Assembly (NCBI RefSeq): GCF_003382285.1
Contig: NZ_QTJR01000014.1
Span: 31,077-95,076 of the forward strand
Length of the DNA stretch: 64,000 bases
Direction: 5' to 3'
Source: Lysobacter soli
GTDB taxonomy: Bacteria; Pseudomonadota; Gammaproteobacteria; Xanthomonadales; Xanthomonadaceae
Below are positions 1 through 9,709 of the stretch, piece after piece. The translations under genes and the position numbers were made by a program. The notes beneath the pieces were generated by a model. That model saw only the letters and a program-made list of their open reading frames with translations. It searched no databases and had not been told where the DNA came from. How positions within the stretch are numbered: position 1 is the first letter of the stretch; each line of letters opens with the position of its first letter.

Positions 1-1
1 C

Positions 2-835
2 GACAGCAACACGTGGACGTACCTGGTCCGCGATCCGTCTGGCATCGCCGCGGCCATCATCGATCCCGTGCTCGATTTCGACGCGAAGGCCGCACGCACG
101 TCGACCACGTCGGCGCAGAAGGTCGTCGACGCCGCACGCAATCGGGGCCTCGACGTTCAGTGGATCCTGGAAACGCATGCGCATGCCGATCACCTGAGCG
201 CTGCGCAGTGGCTCAAGTCGCAGTGGCCGAACGCTCAGGTCGCCATCGGTGCGGGCATCGTCGACGTGCAGAAATCCCTCGCACCGGTGTTCAACCTCGA
301 CGACAGCTTCCGCGCGGACGGCTCGCAGTTCGACCGCCTGTTCGCCGACGGCGACACGTTCCGCATCGGCGCCATCGACGCGCGCGTCGTCGCCGTGCCC
401 GGCCACACCAGCGACAGCTGCGCTTACCTCGTCGGCGATGCGCTGTTCACCGGCGACTCGCTGTTCATGCCCGACAGTGGCACGGCGCGATGCGACTTCC
501 CCGGCGGCGATGCGCGCACGCTGTTCCGGTCGATCCGCCGGCTGTTCGGCTCGCTCCCCGACGACACGCGCGTCTTCGTCTGCCACGACTACGGCCCGGG
601 CGGGCGCGAGATCGCGTGCGAGACCACGATCGGCGCGCAGCGTCGCGACAACATCCACGTGCGCGATGGAATCCCGGAGGACGATTACGTCGCGCAGCGC
701 ACGGCGCGCGATGCGACGCTGGCGATGCCGGCGCTGATCCTGCCGGCCGTGCAGACCAACATCCGGGCGGGCGCGCTGCCGCCGCCGGACACCAACGGTG
801 TTCGCTACCTCCGGATTCCCATCGACCGGATCTGA
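2..835 (+). CDS. MBL-fold hydrolase, persulfide dioxygenase-like (5' partial)
   Basis: The reading frame is open from base 2, so the true start lies left of the window; a GTG at 68 is internal. The visible protein begins DSNTWTYLVRDP and carries the metallo-beta-lactamase signature THAHADH followed later by a GHT, a TGDSLF segment and a CHDYGPGG segment that would supply the remaining metal ligands. The pattern with one extended HxHxDH and the opening 'DSxTxTYxxxDP' matches ETHE1/Blh-type sulfur dioxygenases, which oxidise glutathione persulfide with a single iron; that assignment is by family resemblance. The gene ends 38 bp before the CoA hydrolase/transferase on the same strand, so the two may be cotranscribed. 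Confidence 0.82.
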   Translation, partial: DSNTWTYLVRDPSGIAAAIIDPVLDFDAKAARTSTTSAQKVVDAARNRGLDVQWILETHAHADHLSAAQWLKSQWPNAQVAIGAGIVDVQKSLAPVFNLDDSFRADGSQFDRLFADGDTFRIGAIDARVVAVPGHTSDSCAYLVGDALFTGDSLFMPDSGTARCDFPGGDARTLFRSIRRLFGSLPDDTRVFVCHDYGPGGREIACETTIGAQRRDNIHVRDGIPEDDYVAQRTARDATLAMPALILPAVQTNIRAGALPPPDTNGVRYLRIPIDRI

Positions 836-873
836 GCGATCCGGAAGCGCGTCGATCACGTTAGGCTTCCGCC

Positions 874-2817
874 ATGGAACCCCGCCCCGCTCCCCTCACC
901 TTCGATTCGGTCGATACCGCGGCCGATTTCCTGCTCAAGCGCCTCGCCGGCCCGCTGCACATCGGCGCGCCGCTTGGCCTGGGCAAGCCGCACCGGCTCC
1001 TCAACGCGCTGTATGCGCGCGTCGAAAGCGACACCTCGCGCCCGCTGCACCTGTACACCGCGCTGTCGCTCGATCCGCCCGGCGGCGGAAAGGGACTCGA
1101 AGGCCGTTTCGTGAAGCCGTTCGTCGAGCGTCATTTCGGCGCGGATTTCCCGCGACTGGCGTACGTGCAGGCGCTCAAGCGCAACGCGCTGCCGTCGCAC
1201 GTCGAGATCGAGGAGTTCTACCTGCAATCGGGCGCGATGCTGAACTCCGTGCCGGTGCAGCGCCGTTACGCGAGCCTGAACTACACGCACGTCGCCCGGG
1301 CGCTCGCCGACCGCGGACTCAATGCGATCGTGCAGAAGGTCGCGCGCTCGCCCGACGGGTCGCGCCTGTCGCTGTCGTGCAACACCGACCTGACCTTCGA
1401 CGCGGTCGATGCCGTCGTGGCGCGCGGGTTGCCCCGCCCGCTGCTGATCGCCGAAGTCGATCCGCGCCTGCCGTGGCTCGGTGGCAGCGCGACGGTCGCG
1501 CCGGACTACTTCGATGCCATCGTGACGCCGCCGGGCCCGTATCCCCGGTTGTTCGGCCTGCCGCGCCAGCCGGTCACACGCGCCGACTACGCCATCGGCT
1601 TCCATGCAAGCACGCTGGTGGTCGACGGCGGCACCCTGCAGATCGGCATCGGCGCGCTTGCCGATGCGCTCTGCCATGCGCTCGTGCTGCGCCACGTCGA
1701 CAACGAGGCGTATCGCGACGTGTTGCGCGCACTCGGCTCGCCGCGTGCGGATGACGACACGCTGTCGCCATTCGAACGCGGCCTGTACGGGTGCAGCGAG
1801 ATGATCAACGAGGGCTTCCGCAAGCTGGTCGAAGTCGGCGTCATCAAGCGCCGCGTGGTGGACGACCTGGCGGCGATGCAGCGCATCGAACGCGGCGGCC
1901 CGAGCGCGCACGATCTGGCGTTGCTCGAACAGCAGGGCGAATTCCTGCACGGCGCGTTCTATCTCGGCTCGCCGGAGTTCTACGCGTGGATGCGCGACCT
2001 ACCGCCGGACACGCGCCGCGCGATCGGCATGCGTCGCGTTGGTGAAGTGAACGACCTGGTCGGCGACATCGAACTGGAGCGCCTGCAACGTCGCGACGCA
2101 CGCTTCTTCAACACCTGCATGATGGCCACCGCGCTCGGTGCCGCGACGTCCGATGCATTGGAAGACGGTCGCGTCGTGTCCGGCGTCGGCGGGCAGTACA
2201 ACTTCGTGGCGATGGCGCATGCGCTGCCGGACGCGCGCTCGGTGCTGATGGTGCGTTCGGTGCGCGAATCCGGGGGCCGCGTCACGTCGAATATCGTATG
2301 GAACTACGGGCACACGACGATCCCGCGCCACCTTCGCGACGTGTACATCAGCGAGTACGGAATCGCGGACATCCGCGGACGTTGCGACGAGGATTGCGTG
2401 ATGGCGATGGTGGCCATCGCCGATGTGCGTTTCCAGCAGGGTCTGATCGATGTCGCCAGGCGCGAAGGCAAGCTGCGCGCGGATTTCGCCTTGCCCCCGG
2501 CCGCGTCGCGCAATACGCCCGAACGCCTGGCCGCGGCGTTACGACCGTTCCACACGAGCGGCGCGCTGCCGGACTACCCGCTGGGCAGCGATTTCACGCC
2601 GGTCGAGCAGCGACTGGTGAAGGCGTTGGCGTGGCTGAAATCGAACACCGCGATGCGCGGCGCGAAGCTGCGCACGGTATGGCGCGCATTGGGCGCGAAG
2701 GCGCTCGATCGCGAGGCGCTGGAACGCATGGATCTTGCGTCGCCACAGGGATTCGGCGAGCGACTGGAAGCGCGGCTGGTGTCGTTGGCGCTGGTGGAGA
2801 GCAGCCGCGGTTCGTAG
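874..2817 (+). CDS. acetyl-CoA hydrolase/transferase family protein
   Basis: A 647-residue protein of the acetyl-CoA hydrolase/CoA-transferase superfamily. The N-terminal half contains the open GAPLGLGKPH segment, and the C-terminal half carries GVGGQYNF, which corresponds to the G-x-GGQ-x-F motif of the family's C-terminal domain, where the catalytic glutamate-containing lobe closes over CoA. Known members hydrolyse acetyl-CoA or move CoA between carboxylates such as acetate, succinate or 4-hydroxybutyrate; the substrate here cannot be read from sequence. It is clearly longer than the usual roughly 430-520 residues, with extra sequence in the first half and at the end. It starts with ATG 38 bp after the MBL gene and converges on transketolase with a shared terminator between them. 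Confidence 0.8.
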   Translation: MEPRPAPLTFDSVDTAADFLLKRLAGPLHIGAPLGLGKPHRLLNALYARVESDTSRPLHLYTALSLDPPGGGKGLEGRFVKPFVERHFGADFPRLAYVQALKRNALPSHVEIEEFYLQSGAMLNSVPVQRRYASLNYTHVARALADRGLNAIVQKVARSPDGSRLSLSCNTDLTFDAVDAVVARGLPRPLLIAEVDPRLPWLGGSATVAPDYFDAIVTPPGPYPRLFGLPRQPVTRADYAIGFHASTLVVDGGTLQIGIGALADALCHALVLRHVDNEAYRDVLRALGSPRADDDTLSPFERGLYGCSEMINEGFRKLVEVGVIKRRVVDDLAAMQRIERGGPSAHDLALLEQQGEFLHGAFYLGSPEFYAWMRDLPPDTRRAIGMRRVGEVNDLVGDIELERLQRRDARFFNTCMMATALGAATSDALEDGRVVSGVGGQYNFVAMAHALPDARSVLMVRSVRESGGRVTSNIVWNYGHTTIPRHLRDVYISEYGIADIRGRCDEDCVMAMVAIADVRFQQGLIDVARREGKLRADFALPPAASRNTPERLAAALRPFHTSGALPDYPLGSDFTPVEQRLVKALAWLKSNTAMRGAKLRTVWRALGAKALDREALERMDLASPQGFGERLEARLVSLALVESSRGS

Positions 2818-2831
2818 CGCGAAGCCCAAAC

Positions 2832-2860
2832 GAAAAAAGCGGCCGAAGCCGCTTCTTTCG
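2832..2860 (-). terminator. bidirectional terminator between CoA hydrolase and tkt
   Basis: Stem AAGCGGC / GCCGCTT with a 4-nt loop. Read leftward it is followed by TTTTTT, ideal for ending tkt; read rightward it is followed by CTTTC, so it may also serve the convergent CoA hydrolase gene. Confidence 0.8.
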
Positions 2861-2885
2861 CATCGATGGAGCGCGAACGTGATCG

Positions 2886-4871
2886 TTACAGCGAACGCGC
2901 CGCCTCGACCACCTTCTCGACCGTGAAGCCGAAGTACGGGAACAGCTGTTCGGCCGGGGCCGAGGCGCCGAACTCGTCGATGCCGATCACCGCGCCGTCC
3001 AGGCCCACGTACTTGCGCCAGAAATCGGTGACGCCGGCCTCGATCGCCACGCGCTTGCGGCAGGCCTTCGGCAGGACCGATTCGCGGTACGCCGGGTCCT
3101 GGCGATCGAACACCGTCGTCGACGGCATCGACACCACGCGCACCTGGTCGCCGAGCTGCTTGGCGGCATCCATGGCCAGGCCGACTTCCGAGCCGGTCGC
3201 GATGATGATCAGCTCCGGTGCGCCGACCGAATCCTTCAGGACGTAACCGCCGCGCTCGATGTCCGCGACCTGCTGCGCGCTGCGCTGCTGATGCGCGAGG
3301 TTCTGGCGCGAGAAGATCAGGCAGCTCGGGCCGTCGTTGCGCAGGATCGCGGCCTTCCAGCACGCCGCCGATTCGACCGCGTCGCACGGGCGCCACACGT
3401 CGTTGTGCGGGATGTAGCGCAGCGAGGCGATGTGCTCGATCGGCTGGTGCGTCGGGCCGTCCTCGCCCAGGCCGATGGAGTCGTGCGTGTAGACGTGGAT
3501 CGCGTGCGAGCCCATCAGCGCGCTCATGCGCACGGCGTTGCGCGCGTAATCGCTGAACACCAGGAACGTCGCGTCGAACGGGATGAAGCACTCGTGCAGC
3601 CCCAGGCCGTTGCTGATCGCCGTCATGCCGAACTCGCGCACGCCGTAGTAGACGTAGTTCGCGTTCGGATCGTCGGTCGCGACGGACTTGCTGCCCTTCC
3701 ACAGGGTGAGGTTGGAATGCGCCAGGTCGGCCGAGCCGCCGATCAGTTCCGGCAGCAGCGGCGCAAAGGTTTCGATCGCCATCTGCGAGGCCTTGCGCGA
3801 GGCGATGGTCGGGCCGTCGGCCTGCAGCTTGGCGATGTACTCGTCGGCCGCCTTGACGAAGCCGTCCGGCAGCTGGCCGCGCGAGCGGCGCGTCAGTTCG
3901 GCGGCGAGTTCCGGGAACTGCTTGGCGTACGCGTCGAACAGCTTGTTCCAGGCCTTCTCTTCGCCGGCGTGGTCGCGCTTGCGCCAACCGTCGTAGATCG
4001 CCTGCGGGATCTCGAACTCGCCGTAGTTCCAGTTGAGCGCGGCGCGCGTGGCGGCCACTTCGTCCTTGCCCAGCGCGGCGCCGTGCGAGGACTCCTTGCC
4101 GGCCTTGTTCGGCGAACCGAAGCCAATGGTGGTGCGGCAGCAGATCAACGTCGGCTTGTCGGTCGACTTCAGCGCCTGCTCGATGGCGGCCTTGATCTTC
4201 TCCGCGTCATGCCCGTCGACGCCGCGGATCACGTTCCAGCCATAGGCTTCGAAACGCTTCGGCGTGTCGTCGGTGAACCAGCCGTCGGTGTTGCCGTCGA
4301 TGGAAATCTTGTTGTCGTCCCAGAAGGCGACCAGCTTGTGCAGGCCCCAGGTGCCGGCGAGCGAGGCGGCTTCGTGCGAGATGCCTTCCATCAGGCAGCC
4401 GTCGCCCATGAACACCCAGGTGCGGCTGTCGACGATGGAGAAGTCCGGCTTGTTGAAGCGCTGCGAGAGCAGCTTCTCGGCCAGCGCCATGCCGACCGAG
4501 TTGGCGAAGCCCTGGCCGAGCGGACCAGTGGTGGTCTCGATGCCGGGCGTCATGAAGTTTTCCGGATGGCCCGGCGTCTTCGAGTGCAGCTGGCGGAAGT
4601 TCTTCAGCTCCTCGATCGGCAGGTCGTAACCGGACAGGTGCAGCAGCGCGTACTGCAGCATCGAGCCGTGGCCGTTGGACAGCACGAAGTGGTCGCGGTT
4701 GAACCAGTCCGGATTGGCCGGGTTGTGGCGCAGGTAGTCGTTCCAGAGCACCTCGGCGATGTCCGCCATGCCCATCGGCATGCCCGGGTGGCCGGAATTG
4801 GCGGCCTGCACCGCGTCGATGGCGAGGAATCGGATGGCGTTGGCGAGGTCGCGGCGGCTGGGCGTCGTCAT
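2886..4871 (-). CDS. tkt: transketolase
   Basis: A 661-residue thiamine-diphosphate enzyme of the non-oxidative pentose phosphate pathway that moves a two-carbon ketol unit between sugar phosphates. Visible landmarks are [11 protein letters not shown] near residue 26, LSNGHGSM near 65, GPLGQGFAN near 116, the ThDP motif GDGCLMEG from 156 through DDNKIS near 187, the SSHGAALG segment, and in the pyrimidine-binding domain [15 protein letters not shown] (catalytic Glu) and GEDGPTHQP. Length and all catalytic blocks are normal for bacterial Tkt. The gene stands alone and converges on the CoA hydrolase gene. It supplies ribose-5-phosphate together with RpiA, also encoded in this window. Confidence 0.97.
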   Translation of the reverse strand: MTTPSRRDLANAIRFLAIDAVQAANSGHPGMPMGMADIAEVLWNDYLRHNPANPDWFNRDHFVLSNGHGSMLQYALLHLSGYDLPIEELKNFRQLHSKTPGHPENFMTPGIETTTGPLGQGFANSVGMALAEKLLSQRFNKPDFSIVDSRTWVFMGDGCLMEGISHEAASLAGTWGLHKLVAFWDDNKISIDGNTDGWFTDDTPKRFEAYGWNVIRGVDGHDAEKIKAAIEQALKSTDKPTLICCRTTIGFGSPNKAGKESSHGAALGKDEVAATRAALNWNYGEFEIPQAIYDGWRKRDHAGEEKAWNKLFDAYAKQFPELAAELTRRSRGQLPDGFVKAADEYIAKLQADGPTIASRKASQMAIETFAPLLPELIGGSADLAHSNLTLWKGSKSVATDDPNANYVYYGVREFGMTAISNGLGLHECFIPFDATFLVFSDYARNAVRMSALMGSHAIHVYTHDSIGLGEDGPTHQPIEHIASLRYIPHNDVWRPCDAVESAACWKAAILRNDGPSCLIFSRQNLAHQQRSAQQVADIERGGYVLKDSVGAPELIIIATGSEVGLAMDAAKQLGDQVRVVSMPSTTVFDRQDPAYRESVLPKACRKRVAIEAGVTDFWRKYVGLDGAVIGIDEFGASAPAEQLFPYFGFTVEKVVEAARSL

Positions 4872-4945
4872 GGCGTCGGGCGGTCTTCGGCTGCGGGAGG
4901 AGGCCGCGCGGGGCTCCGGGCGCGCTGCCCGGCCGGCGGACGCCC

Positions 4946-4954
4946 ATTGTCACA
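4946..4954 (-). promoter_or_regulatory. possible extended -10 promoter for tkt
   Basis: On the minus strand TGTGACAAT combines the TGn extension with a GACAAT -10 hexamer about 75 bp before the tkt start. No convincing -35 box is seen, as is usual for extended -10 promoters. Confidence 0.4.
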
Positions 4955-4983
4955 CCCCGGGCCGGGGATGTCGCCCGCTTTGG

Positions 4984-5018
4984 CCCCTCTCCCCTCGGGA
5001 GAGGGGTTGGGGTGAGGG
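4984..5018. repeat. CCCCTCTCCC-type palindromic repeat, copy 1
   Basis: Arms CCCCTCTCC and GGAGAGGGG around a short loop, followed by TTGGGGTGAGGG. The same unit occurs near 32913 and 46424. This is a REP-like intergenic palindrome common in Xanthomonadaceae. It lies between the two genes tkt and the first symporter. Confidence 0.8.
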
Positions 5019-5066
5019 TCGGGACGCGCGGTGCAGCGATGCAGCCGATGCCTACGGTCGCGGCAC

Positions 5067-6344
5067 TTAGGCCGCTTCGTCGCTTGCCGGCCCGTCCGGT
5101 TCGCCCTTCGACACCACGGTGGCCAGCATGAGGTCGCCGGTCACGTTGAGCGTGGTGCGGCACATGTCGAGGAAGCGGTCGACGCCCAGGATCAGGCCGA
5201 TGCCTTCCGGCGGCACGCCGACCATGCCGCAGATCAGCGCGACCACCGGCAGCGAACCGGCCGGCACGCCCGCGGTGCCGATGCCGCCGAGGATGCAGAC
5301 GAACATCACCGTGAACTGCTGCGCGAGCGTCAGCTCCACGCCGAAGAACTGCGCGAGGAACAGCACGGTGACGCCTTCGAACAGCGCCGTGCCGTTCTGG
5401 TTCGCCGTCGCGCCGACCGTCAGCACGAAGCGCGACACGCGACTGGGCAGGCCGAGCTTCTCGTCGGCCACGCGCAGCGACGTCGGCAACGTCGCGTTCG
5501 ACGACGCCGTGGAGAACGCCATCACCATCGCCTCCTGCACGCCGCGGAAGAACCGCACCGGCGAGTAGCCGGCGGCGAACTTCAGCACCAGCGAATAGAC
5601 GACGAACTGGTGCAGCGCCAGCGCGAGCACGACCACGCCGACGTACGCGCCGAGGCTGCGCAGCAGTTCCCAGCCGAACAGCGCGGCGAGATTGAACATG
5701 AAGCAGAACACCGCGTACGGCGCCAGGCGGATGACCAGCCCGATCAGCGTCATCGACACGTCGAACAGGCCTTCGATGCCGCGTTGCAGCGTCTCGGTCG
5801 CCTTCGTGCGCGTGAGCACGAGGCCGATGCCGAGCATGAGTGCGAAGAACATCACCGCGAGGATGGTGTTGTCGGCGGCGGCCTTCACCACGTTGTCGGG
5901 GACGATGGACACCAGCATGTCCAGGCCCTTGGGCTGGTCGCTGGCGCTGCCGACGATGGCGCTGGCGCGTTCGGCGCCTTCGTTGAGCAGGGCCTGCGCG
6001 CGCGCCGGATCCACGCCCGCGCCCGGCTGCAGCCAGTTGACCAGCACCAGGCCGAGGATCACCGCGATGCCCGACACGACGATCGTGTAGGCCAGCGTGC
6101 GCCAGCCGATGCGGCCAAGCGATCGGACGTCGCCCATTTCCGCCACGCCCATCACCAGTGCCGAGAACAGCAGCGGGATGACGAGCATGAAGATCAGCCG
6201 CAGGAACAGCGTGCCGGCCGGCGTGGTGACGTTGCTGGTGATCCACTGCACCCACGGGGCGTCGGCGCCGACGGTGGAATGCACGATGAGCCCGAGTACC
6301 AGGCCGGCGACGAAACCGATCGCCATCTTCCAGTGGAGCGGCAT
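5067..6344 (-). CDS. dicarboxylate/amino acid:cation symporter (paralogue 1)
   Basis: A 425-residue inner-membrane transporter of the DAACS (GltP/DctA) family. It has the serine-rich hairpin motif TASSNATLPTSL, the HP2 segment GVPAGSLPVV, and the TM8 block DRFLDMCRTTLNVTGD, whose Asp and Arg bind the substrate amino and carboxylate groups in known members, indicating a C4-dicarboxylate or acidic amino acid. The TM7 motif usually written NMDGT is here NQNGT (residues 315-319). I chose the ATG at 6344 because it has AAAGG five bases upstream; the frame stays open further up, but an earlier ATG at 6398 falls inside an intergenic repeat. It lies just downstream of a close paralogue in the same direction. 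Confidence 0.9.
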   Translation of the reverse strand: MPLHWKMAIGFVAGLVLGLIVHSTVGADAPWVQWITSNVTTPAGTLFLRLIFMLVIPLLFSALVMGVAEMGDVRSLGRIGWRTLAYTIVVSGIAVILGLVLVNWLQPGAGVDPARAQALLNEGAERASAIVGSASDQPKGLDMLVSIVPDNVVKAAADNTILAVMFFALMLGIGLVLTRTKATETLQRGIEGLFDVSMTLIGLVIRLAPYAVFCFMFNLAALFGWELLRSLGAYVGVVVLALALHQFVVYSLVLKFAAGYSPVRFFRGVQEAMVMAFSTASSNATLPTSLRVADEKLGLPSRVSRFVLTVGATANQNGTALFEGVTVLFLAQFFGVELTLAQQFTVMFVCILGGIGTAGVPAGSLPVVALICGMVGVPPEGIGLILGVDRFLDMCRTTLNVTGDLMLATVVSKGEPDGPASDEAA

Positions 6345-6392
6345 CCGGCCTTTATCGGTGCCTTTCGTGTTCGTGTCGCGGTCGCGTTCGGG

Positions 6393-6430
6393 CGTCATCC
6401 CGGAACTCCACGCTGCGGCGGGAATCCAGG
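6393..6430. repeat. GGGATGAC-type intergenic repeat, copy 1
   Basis: Degenerate copy of the CGTCATCCCGG ... CGGGAATCCAGG palindrome seen repeatedly in this window (copies near 46527, 52537, 52583, 52651 and 54061). It sits between the two symporter genes and creates a false upstream ATG for the first one. Confidence 0.65.
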
Positions 6431-6560
6431 ATGATGCAGAAACCGGCGTGGAGGGCGTCTTCATCCCTCACTTCGCGTGCGACGCCTGATTGGGCATGCG
6501 CGATGCACGGATCGCGCACGCATTGCCGATGCCGCCGGGCGATTCCGGCAGCGATACGCG

Positions 6561-7910
6561 TCAGCCGGCAGCTTCCGGCGCGGTTTCGGCCGGCATCACG
6601 ACCTCGCTTTCGGCCACGTCGCCGCTGCGGTTCGCCACGACGACGGCAGTCGCCAGATCGCCGGTGACGTTGAGCGCGGTGCGGCACATGTCGAGGAAGC
6701 GATCGACGCCGAGGATGATGCCGACGCCTTCGGCCGGGATGCCAAGCACCGCGCAGATCATGGCGATCACCGGCAACGAACCGGCCGGCACGCCCGCGGT
6801 GCCGATGCCGCCGAGCAGGCACAGGCCCAGCACCATCACCTGGTGCATCAGCGTCAGCTCGACACCGAACGCCTGCGCGAGGAACAGCACCGTGATGCCT
6901 TCGAACAGCGCGGTGCCGTGGTGGTTCGCAGACGCGCCGACGGTCAGCACGAAGCGCGCGACCTTGCGCGGCAGCTTCAGGTTCTGCTCGGCCACGCGCA
7001 GGGTCACCGGCAGCGTGCCGGTCGAGGACGCGGTGGCGAACGCGGTCAGCAGCGCTTCCTGGCTGCCGCGGAAGAACGCGCGCGGGCTCATGCCGCCGGC
7101 GAACTTCACCCACAGCGGCAGCACGATGAACATGTGCACGGCGATCGCCAGCACCACGGTCAGCGCGAACTTGCCCAGCACCACCAGCAGCTCCCAGCCG
7201 AACTGCGCGCACAGCGCGAACATCAGGCACGCCACCGCGTACGGGGCGAGCTTGATGATCATGCCGATCAGGCGCATGCAGATCTCGAACAGGCCCTGCA
7301 CCGCGTTCTTGAACGCCTGCGTGTGCGGGCTCGGCGTCATCACCAGGCCGATGCCGAGCATGAGCGCGAAGAACATCACGCCGAGCTTCTGCTTGTCGTC
7401 GACGGCGGCGGCGAGCACGTTCTTCGGCACGATGCCCAGCAGCATCTTCATGAAGTCCAGCTGCTGGCCGGTGGCGGCGATCTCGCCCGCCTTCTGCGCG
7501 CCCTGCGCCATCGCCTGGTCGAGCATGCCGCGATCCAGCCCCTGGCCCGGCGCGATGAGGTTCACCATCACCAGGCCGATGGCGACCGCGATGAGCGTGA
7601 CCACCGCGGTGTAGATCAGCGTGCGCCAGCCGAGGCGGCCGAGGCTCGCGACGTCGCCCAGTTCCGCCACGCCCAGCACCAGCGCCGAGAACATCAGCGG
7701 CAGCACGAGCATGAAGAGCAGCGCGAGGAAGATCTGGCCGATCGGCTGCGCGACGTAGCTCACCGCACCGAGCACGAAGGGCGAGCCCGGCGCGATGAAG
7801 TGCGCGAACAGGCCCAGCACCGCGCCTGCGATGAAGCCCAGCAGCACCTTGATGTGGAGGGGCATCCCCTCCGCCGGCATGCGGGCTTCGGGCAGGGCGA
7901 TGTGGCTCAT
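6561..7910 (-). CDS. dicarboxylate/amino acid:cation symporter (paralogue 2)
   Basis: A 449-residue DAACS-family symporter, closely similar along its length to the neighbouring gene. It begins MSHIALPEARMPAEG before the shared MPLHIK start of the first membrane helix and has a longer charged tail at the C terminus. The serine-rich motif is TASSTGTLPVTL, the HP2 segment GVPAGSLPVI, and TM8 reads DRFLDMCRTALNVTGD. The TM7 NMDGT motif is replaced by NHHGT (residues 329-333), a different substitution from its paralogue. The start ATG at 7910 is 53 bp downstream of the BatD stop on the same strand, so read-through from the Bat operon is possible. Two adjacent diverged copies suggest different substrates or affinities; neither substrate can be named. 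Confidence 0.9.
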   Translation of the reverse strand: MSHIALPEARMPAEGMPLHIKVLLGFIAGAVLGLFAHFIAPGSPFVLGAVSYVAQPIGQIFLALLFMLVLPLMFSALVLGVAELGDVASLGRLGWRTLIYTAVVTLIAVAIGLVMVNLIAPGQGLDRGMLDQAMAQGAQKAGEIAATGQQLDFMKMLLGIVPKNVLAAAVDDKQKLGVMFFALMLGIGLVMTPSPHTQAFKNAVQGLFEICMRLIGMIIKLAPYAVACLMFALCAQFGWELLVVLGKFALTVVLAIAVHMFIVLPLWVKFAGGMSPRAFFRGSQEALLTAFATASSTGTLPVTLRVAEQNLKLPRKVARFVLTVGASANHHGTALFEGITVLFLAQAFGVELTLMHQVMVLGLCLLGGIGTAGVPAGSLPVIAMICAVLGIPAEGVGIILGVDRFLDMCRTALNVTGDLATAVVVANRSGDVAESEVVMPAETAPEAAG

Positions 7911-7963
7911 TCGGCGCGTCTCGTCGGCAAAATCAGCCGGCGAGATTACACCAGCTCGGCGCC

Positions 7964-9709
7964 TCAGCCTTCCTGCTGCGGCCCGCCGCCCGGGTACAGC
8001 GGTGGCAGCGGCGACGCCGTCCGGGTGGGTACGGAGCGCCAGGTCGGCCCCTTCGCGAAGGCGCGTCGCAGCGCCTCGCGCGCGGTGACCGCACTGCCGC
8101 CGCCCCAGCGGGCGCGCTGGAGTTCGTCCACGGCCTCGCGCTGGTCGGCGTCGGCCAGGCGGGCGCGGACTTCGTCGATATCGCGCGCGGGCGGATGGGC
8201 CAGCGCGCACAGGGCGTCGGCCACGTCGCCGAGGTCGCCGCGGTCGATCAGGCGCTTGAGGTCGACATGCCCGCCGGCCGAGGGCGGCGCGGGCGCGTCG
8301 CCCTGCGCTTTGGGCGCGACCTTCGCCGCGTCGCCGCGATGCAGGCCCCAGACGAGCGTGACCAGCCACAGCGCCGCGAACAGCAGCGCGACGAGCACCC
8401 AGGCCCGGTTCGCGCCGCCCAGATCGGTGAAACGCGCGGCGGTGCCCGACGTGTCCATGCCGCCCGGCGTTGTCGAAATCGTTCCCGAGGGCGACGGCGC
8501 CGCGCCCGGCGAGCCGTTGCCCGCATTGGCCGGGGTGCCCGGCAACACCGTCCACGACAGCGGCGGCAGGTTCGACGTCTGCGCCTGCCCGGTGCGTACG
8601 TCCCACCAGCGCAGTTGCAGGCCGGCCATGTTCGCCTTGCCTTCGCGTGCCGGCACGAGCGAGAAGCGCCGCGTGAGCTTCACCCGCGGGCGCCCGTCGA
8701 CGAAACGTTCGTCGGCCTGCACCGGTTCGGCGAACACCTGCACGCCGTCGATCGGTGGCAGCTGCAGTTCCGGCATCTGCGCGGCGGTGGCGCCATCGGC
8801 GAGCGCTTCGACGGTCACCGTCGCGGCGTTGCCGACGCGCAGTTCCTGCGGCGTGGACTGGTAGCGCAGCGTCAGGTTCTGCAGCGGCAGCCACGGCTGC
8901 GGTGCGTTCGCCGGCGCGGGTTGGACGTCGAGCTTGCGCGGCGTGCCCTGCGCTTCGAGCGCGCCGCCGCGACCGCCACCGAGCAGGTCGTCGAAGAAGC
9001 CGCCCGCACCGCGGCCTTCGAAACGCGCCGGCGGCACCGTCAGCGTGCCGCTGCGCTCGGGCACCAGCAGGAAGCGGCGTTCGACCACGTGATAGCGACG
9101 CCCGCCGATGTCGCGCTGGTACTGCGCGTCGTCGCCCACGCGCTGCAGCGATGCGCCGTCGGGCGCGTCCTGGTCGAGTTGTCCCGAGATCAGCGGCGTC
9201 GCCGAATACAGCCTGACGACCCAGCCGACGGACTGCTGCACGTACGGATCGGGATCATCGGCTTCGCTTTCGATGAACACCTCTTCGGTGCGCGTCGGCG
9301 ACGGCGCGGCCGAAGGCGCGACCGTCAGCGGGATCGGCTGCGTGCGCAGGCTGCCGACGTTGAGCGCAGGCACGGTGATCACGCCGTCGCGGCGCGGACG
9401 CAGCGCCACGGCATACAGCGTGCGTACCGTGCTGCCGCCGGTGCCCATCACGAACTCGCGCCGGCTCGTGCGCCCGCTGACGAAGAAATCGCTGAGCAGC
9501 GGCGCGTAGTCCGGCTCGGTCGATGTCGTCGCGGCGGTGCTTTCGATATTGAGCGTGACCGTCTCGCCCATCGCGATGCGGTCGCGATCGAGCCACGCGG
9601 GCACCTGCGCCGCGGCGTTCATGCTGGCCAGCGCGAGCAGCAGCAAGAGCATCGCGCGCGCGAACCAGCGGGGCCGGACAGCCGGTGACGGGAAGCTCGC
9701 GACGTTCAT
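7964..9709 (-). CDS. batD: BatD family protein
   Basis: A 581-residue membrane-anchored periplasmic protein. A signal peptide with an LLLLLALA core ends near NAAAQ (about residue 34), immunoglobulin-like beta-rich sequence with the 'GETVTLNIE' opening follows, and one membrane helix lies at about 435-455 before a cytoplasmic tail of about 120 residues. BatD belongs to the Bacteroides aerotolerance (Bat) set, found with MoxR and VWA proteins; its biochemical role is not settled. The start ATG at 9709 overlaps the stop of the upstream BatB/C gene in ATGA, showing it is the last gene of the operon. The frame extends upstream, but translation from there would overlap the previous gene. Confidence 0.85.
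   Translation of the reverse strand: MNVASFPSPAVRPRWFARAMLLLLLALASMNAAAQVPAWLDRDRIAMGETVTLNIESTAATTSTEPDYAPLLSDFFVSGRTSRREFVMGTGGSTVRTLYAVALRPRRDGVITVPALNVGSLRTQPIPLTVAPSAAPSPTRTEEVFIESEADDPDPYVQQSVGWVVRLYSATPLISGQLDQDAPDGASLQRVGDDAQYQRDIGGRRYHVVERRFLLVPERSGTLTVPPARFEGRGAGGFFDDLLGGGRGGALEAQGTPRKLDVQPAPANAPQPWLPLQNLTLRYQSTPQELRVGNAATVTVEALADGATAAQMPELQLPPIDGVQVFAEPVQADERFVDGRPRVKLTRRFSLVPAREGKANMAGLQLRWWDVRTGQAQTSNLPPLSWTVLPGTPANAGNGSPGAAPSPSGTISTTPGGMDTSGTAARFTDLGGANRAWVLVALLFAALWLVTLVWGLHRGDAAKVAPKAQGDAPAPPSAGGHVDLKRLIDRGDLGDVADALCALAHPPARDIDEVRARLADADQREAVDELQRARWGGGSAVTAREALRRAFAKGPTWRSVPTRTASPLPPLYPGGGPQQEG

Noticed and set aside
3291..5015. Plus-strand 574-residue open frame opposite tkt
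   Set aside because: Antisense to a well-conserved transketolase; low-complexity Arg/Val sequence.
6345..6464. Upstream extension of symporter paralogue 1 (ATG 6398 or 6464)
   Set aside because: Those starts fall in or before an intergenic repeat and lack family sequence; ATG 6344 has a ribosome binding site.
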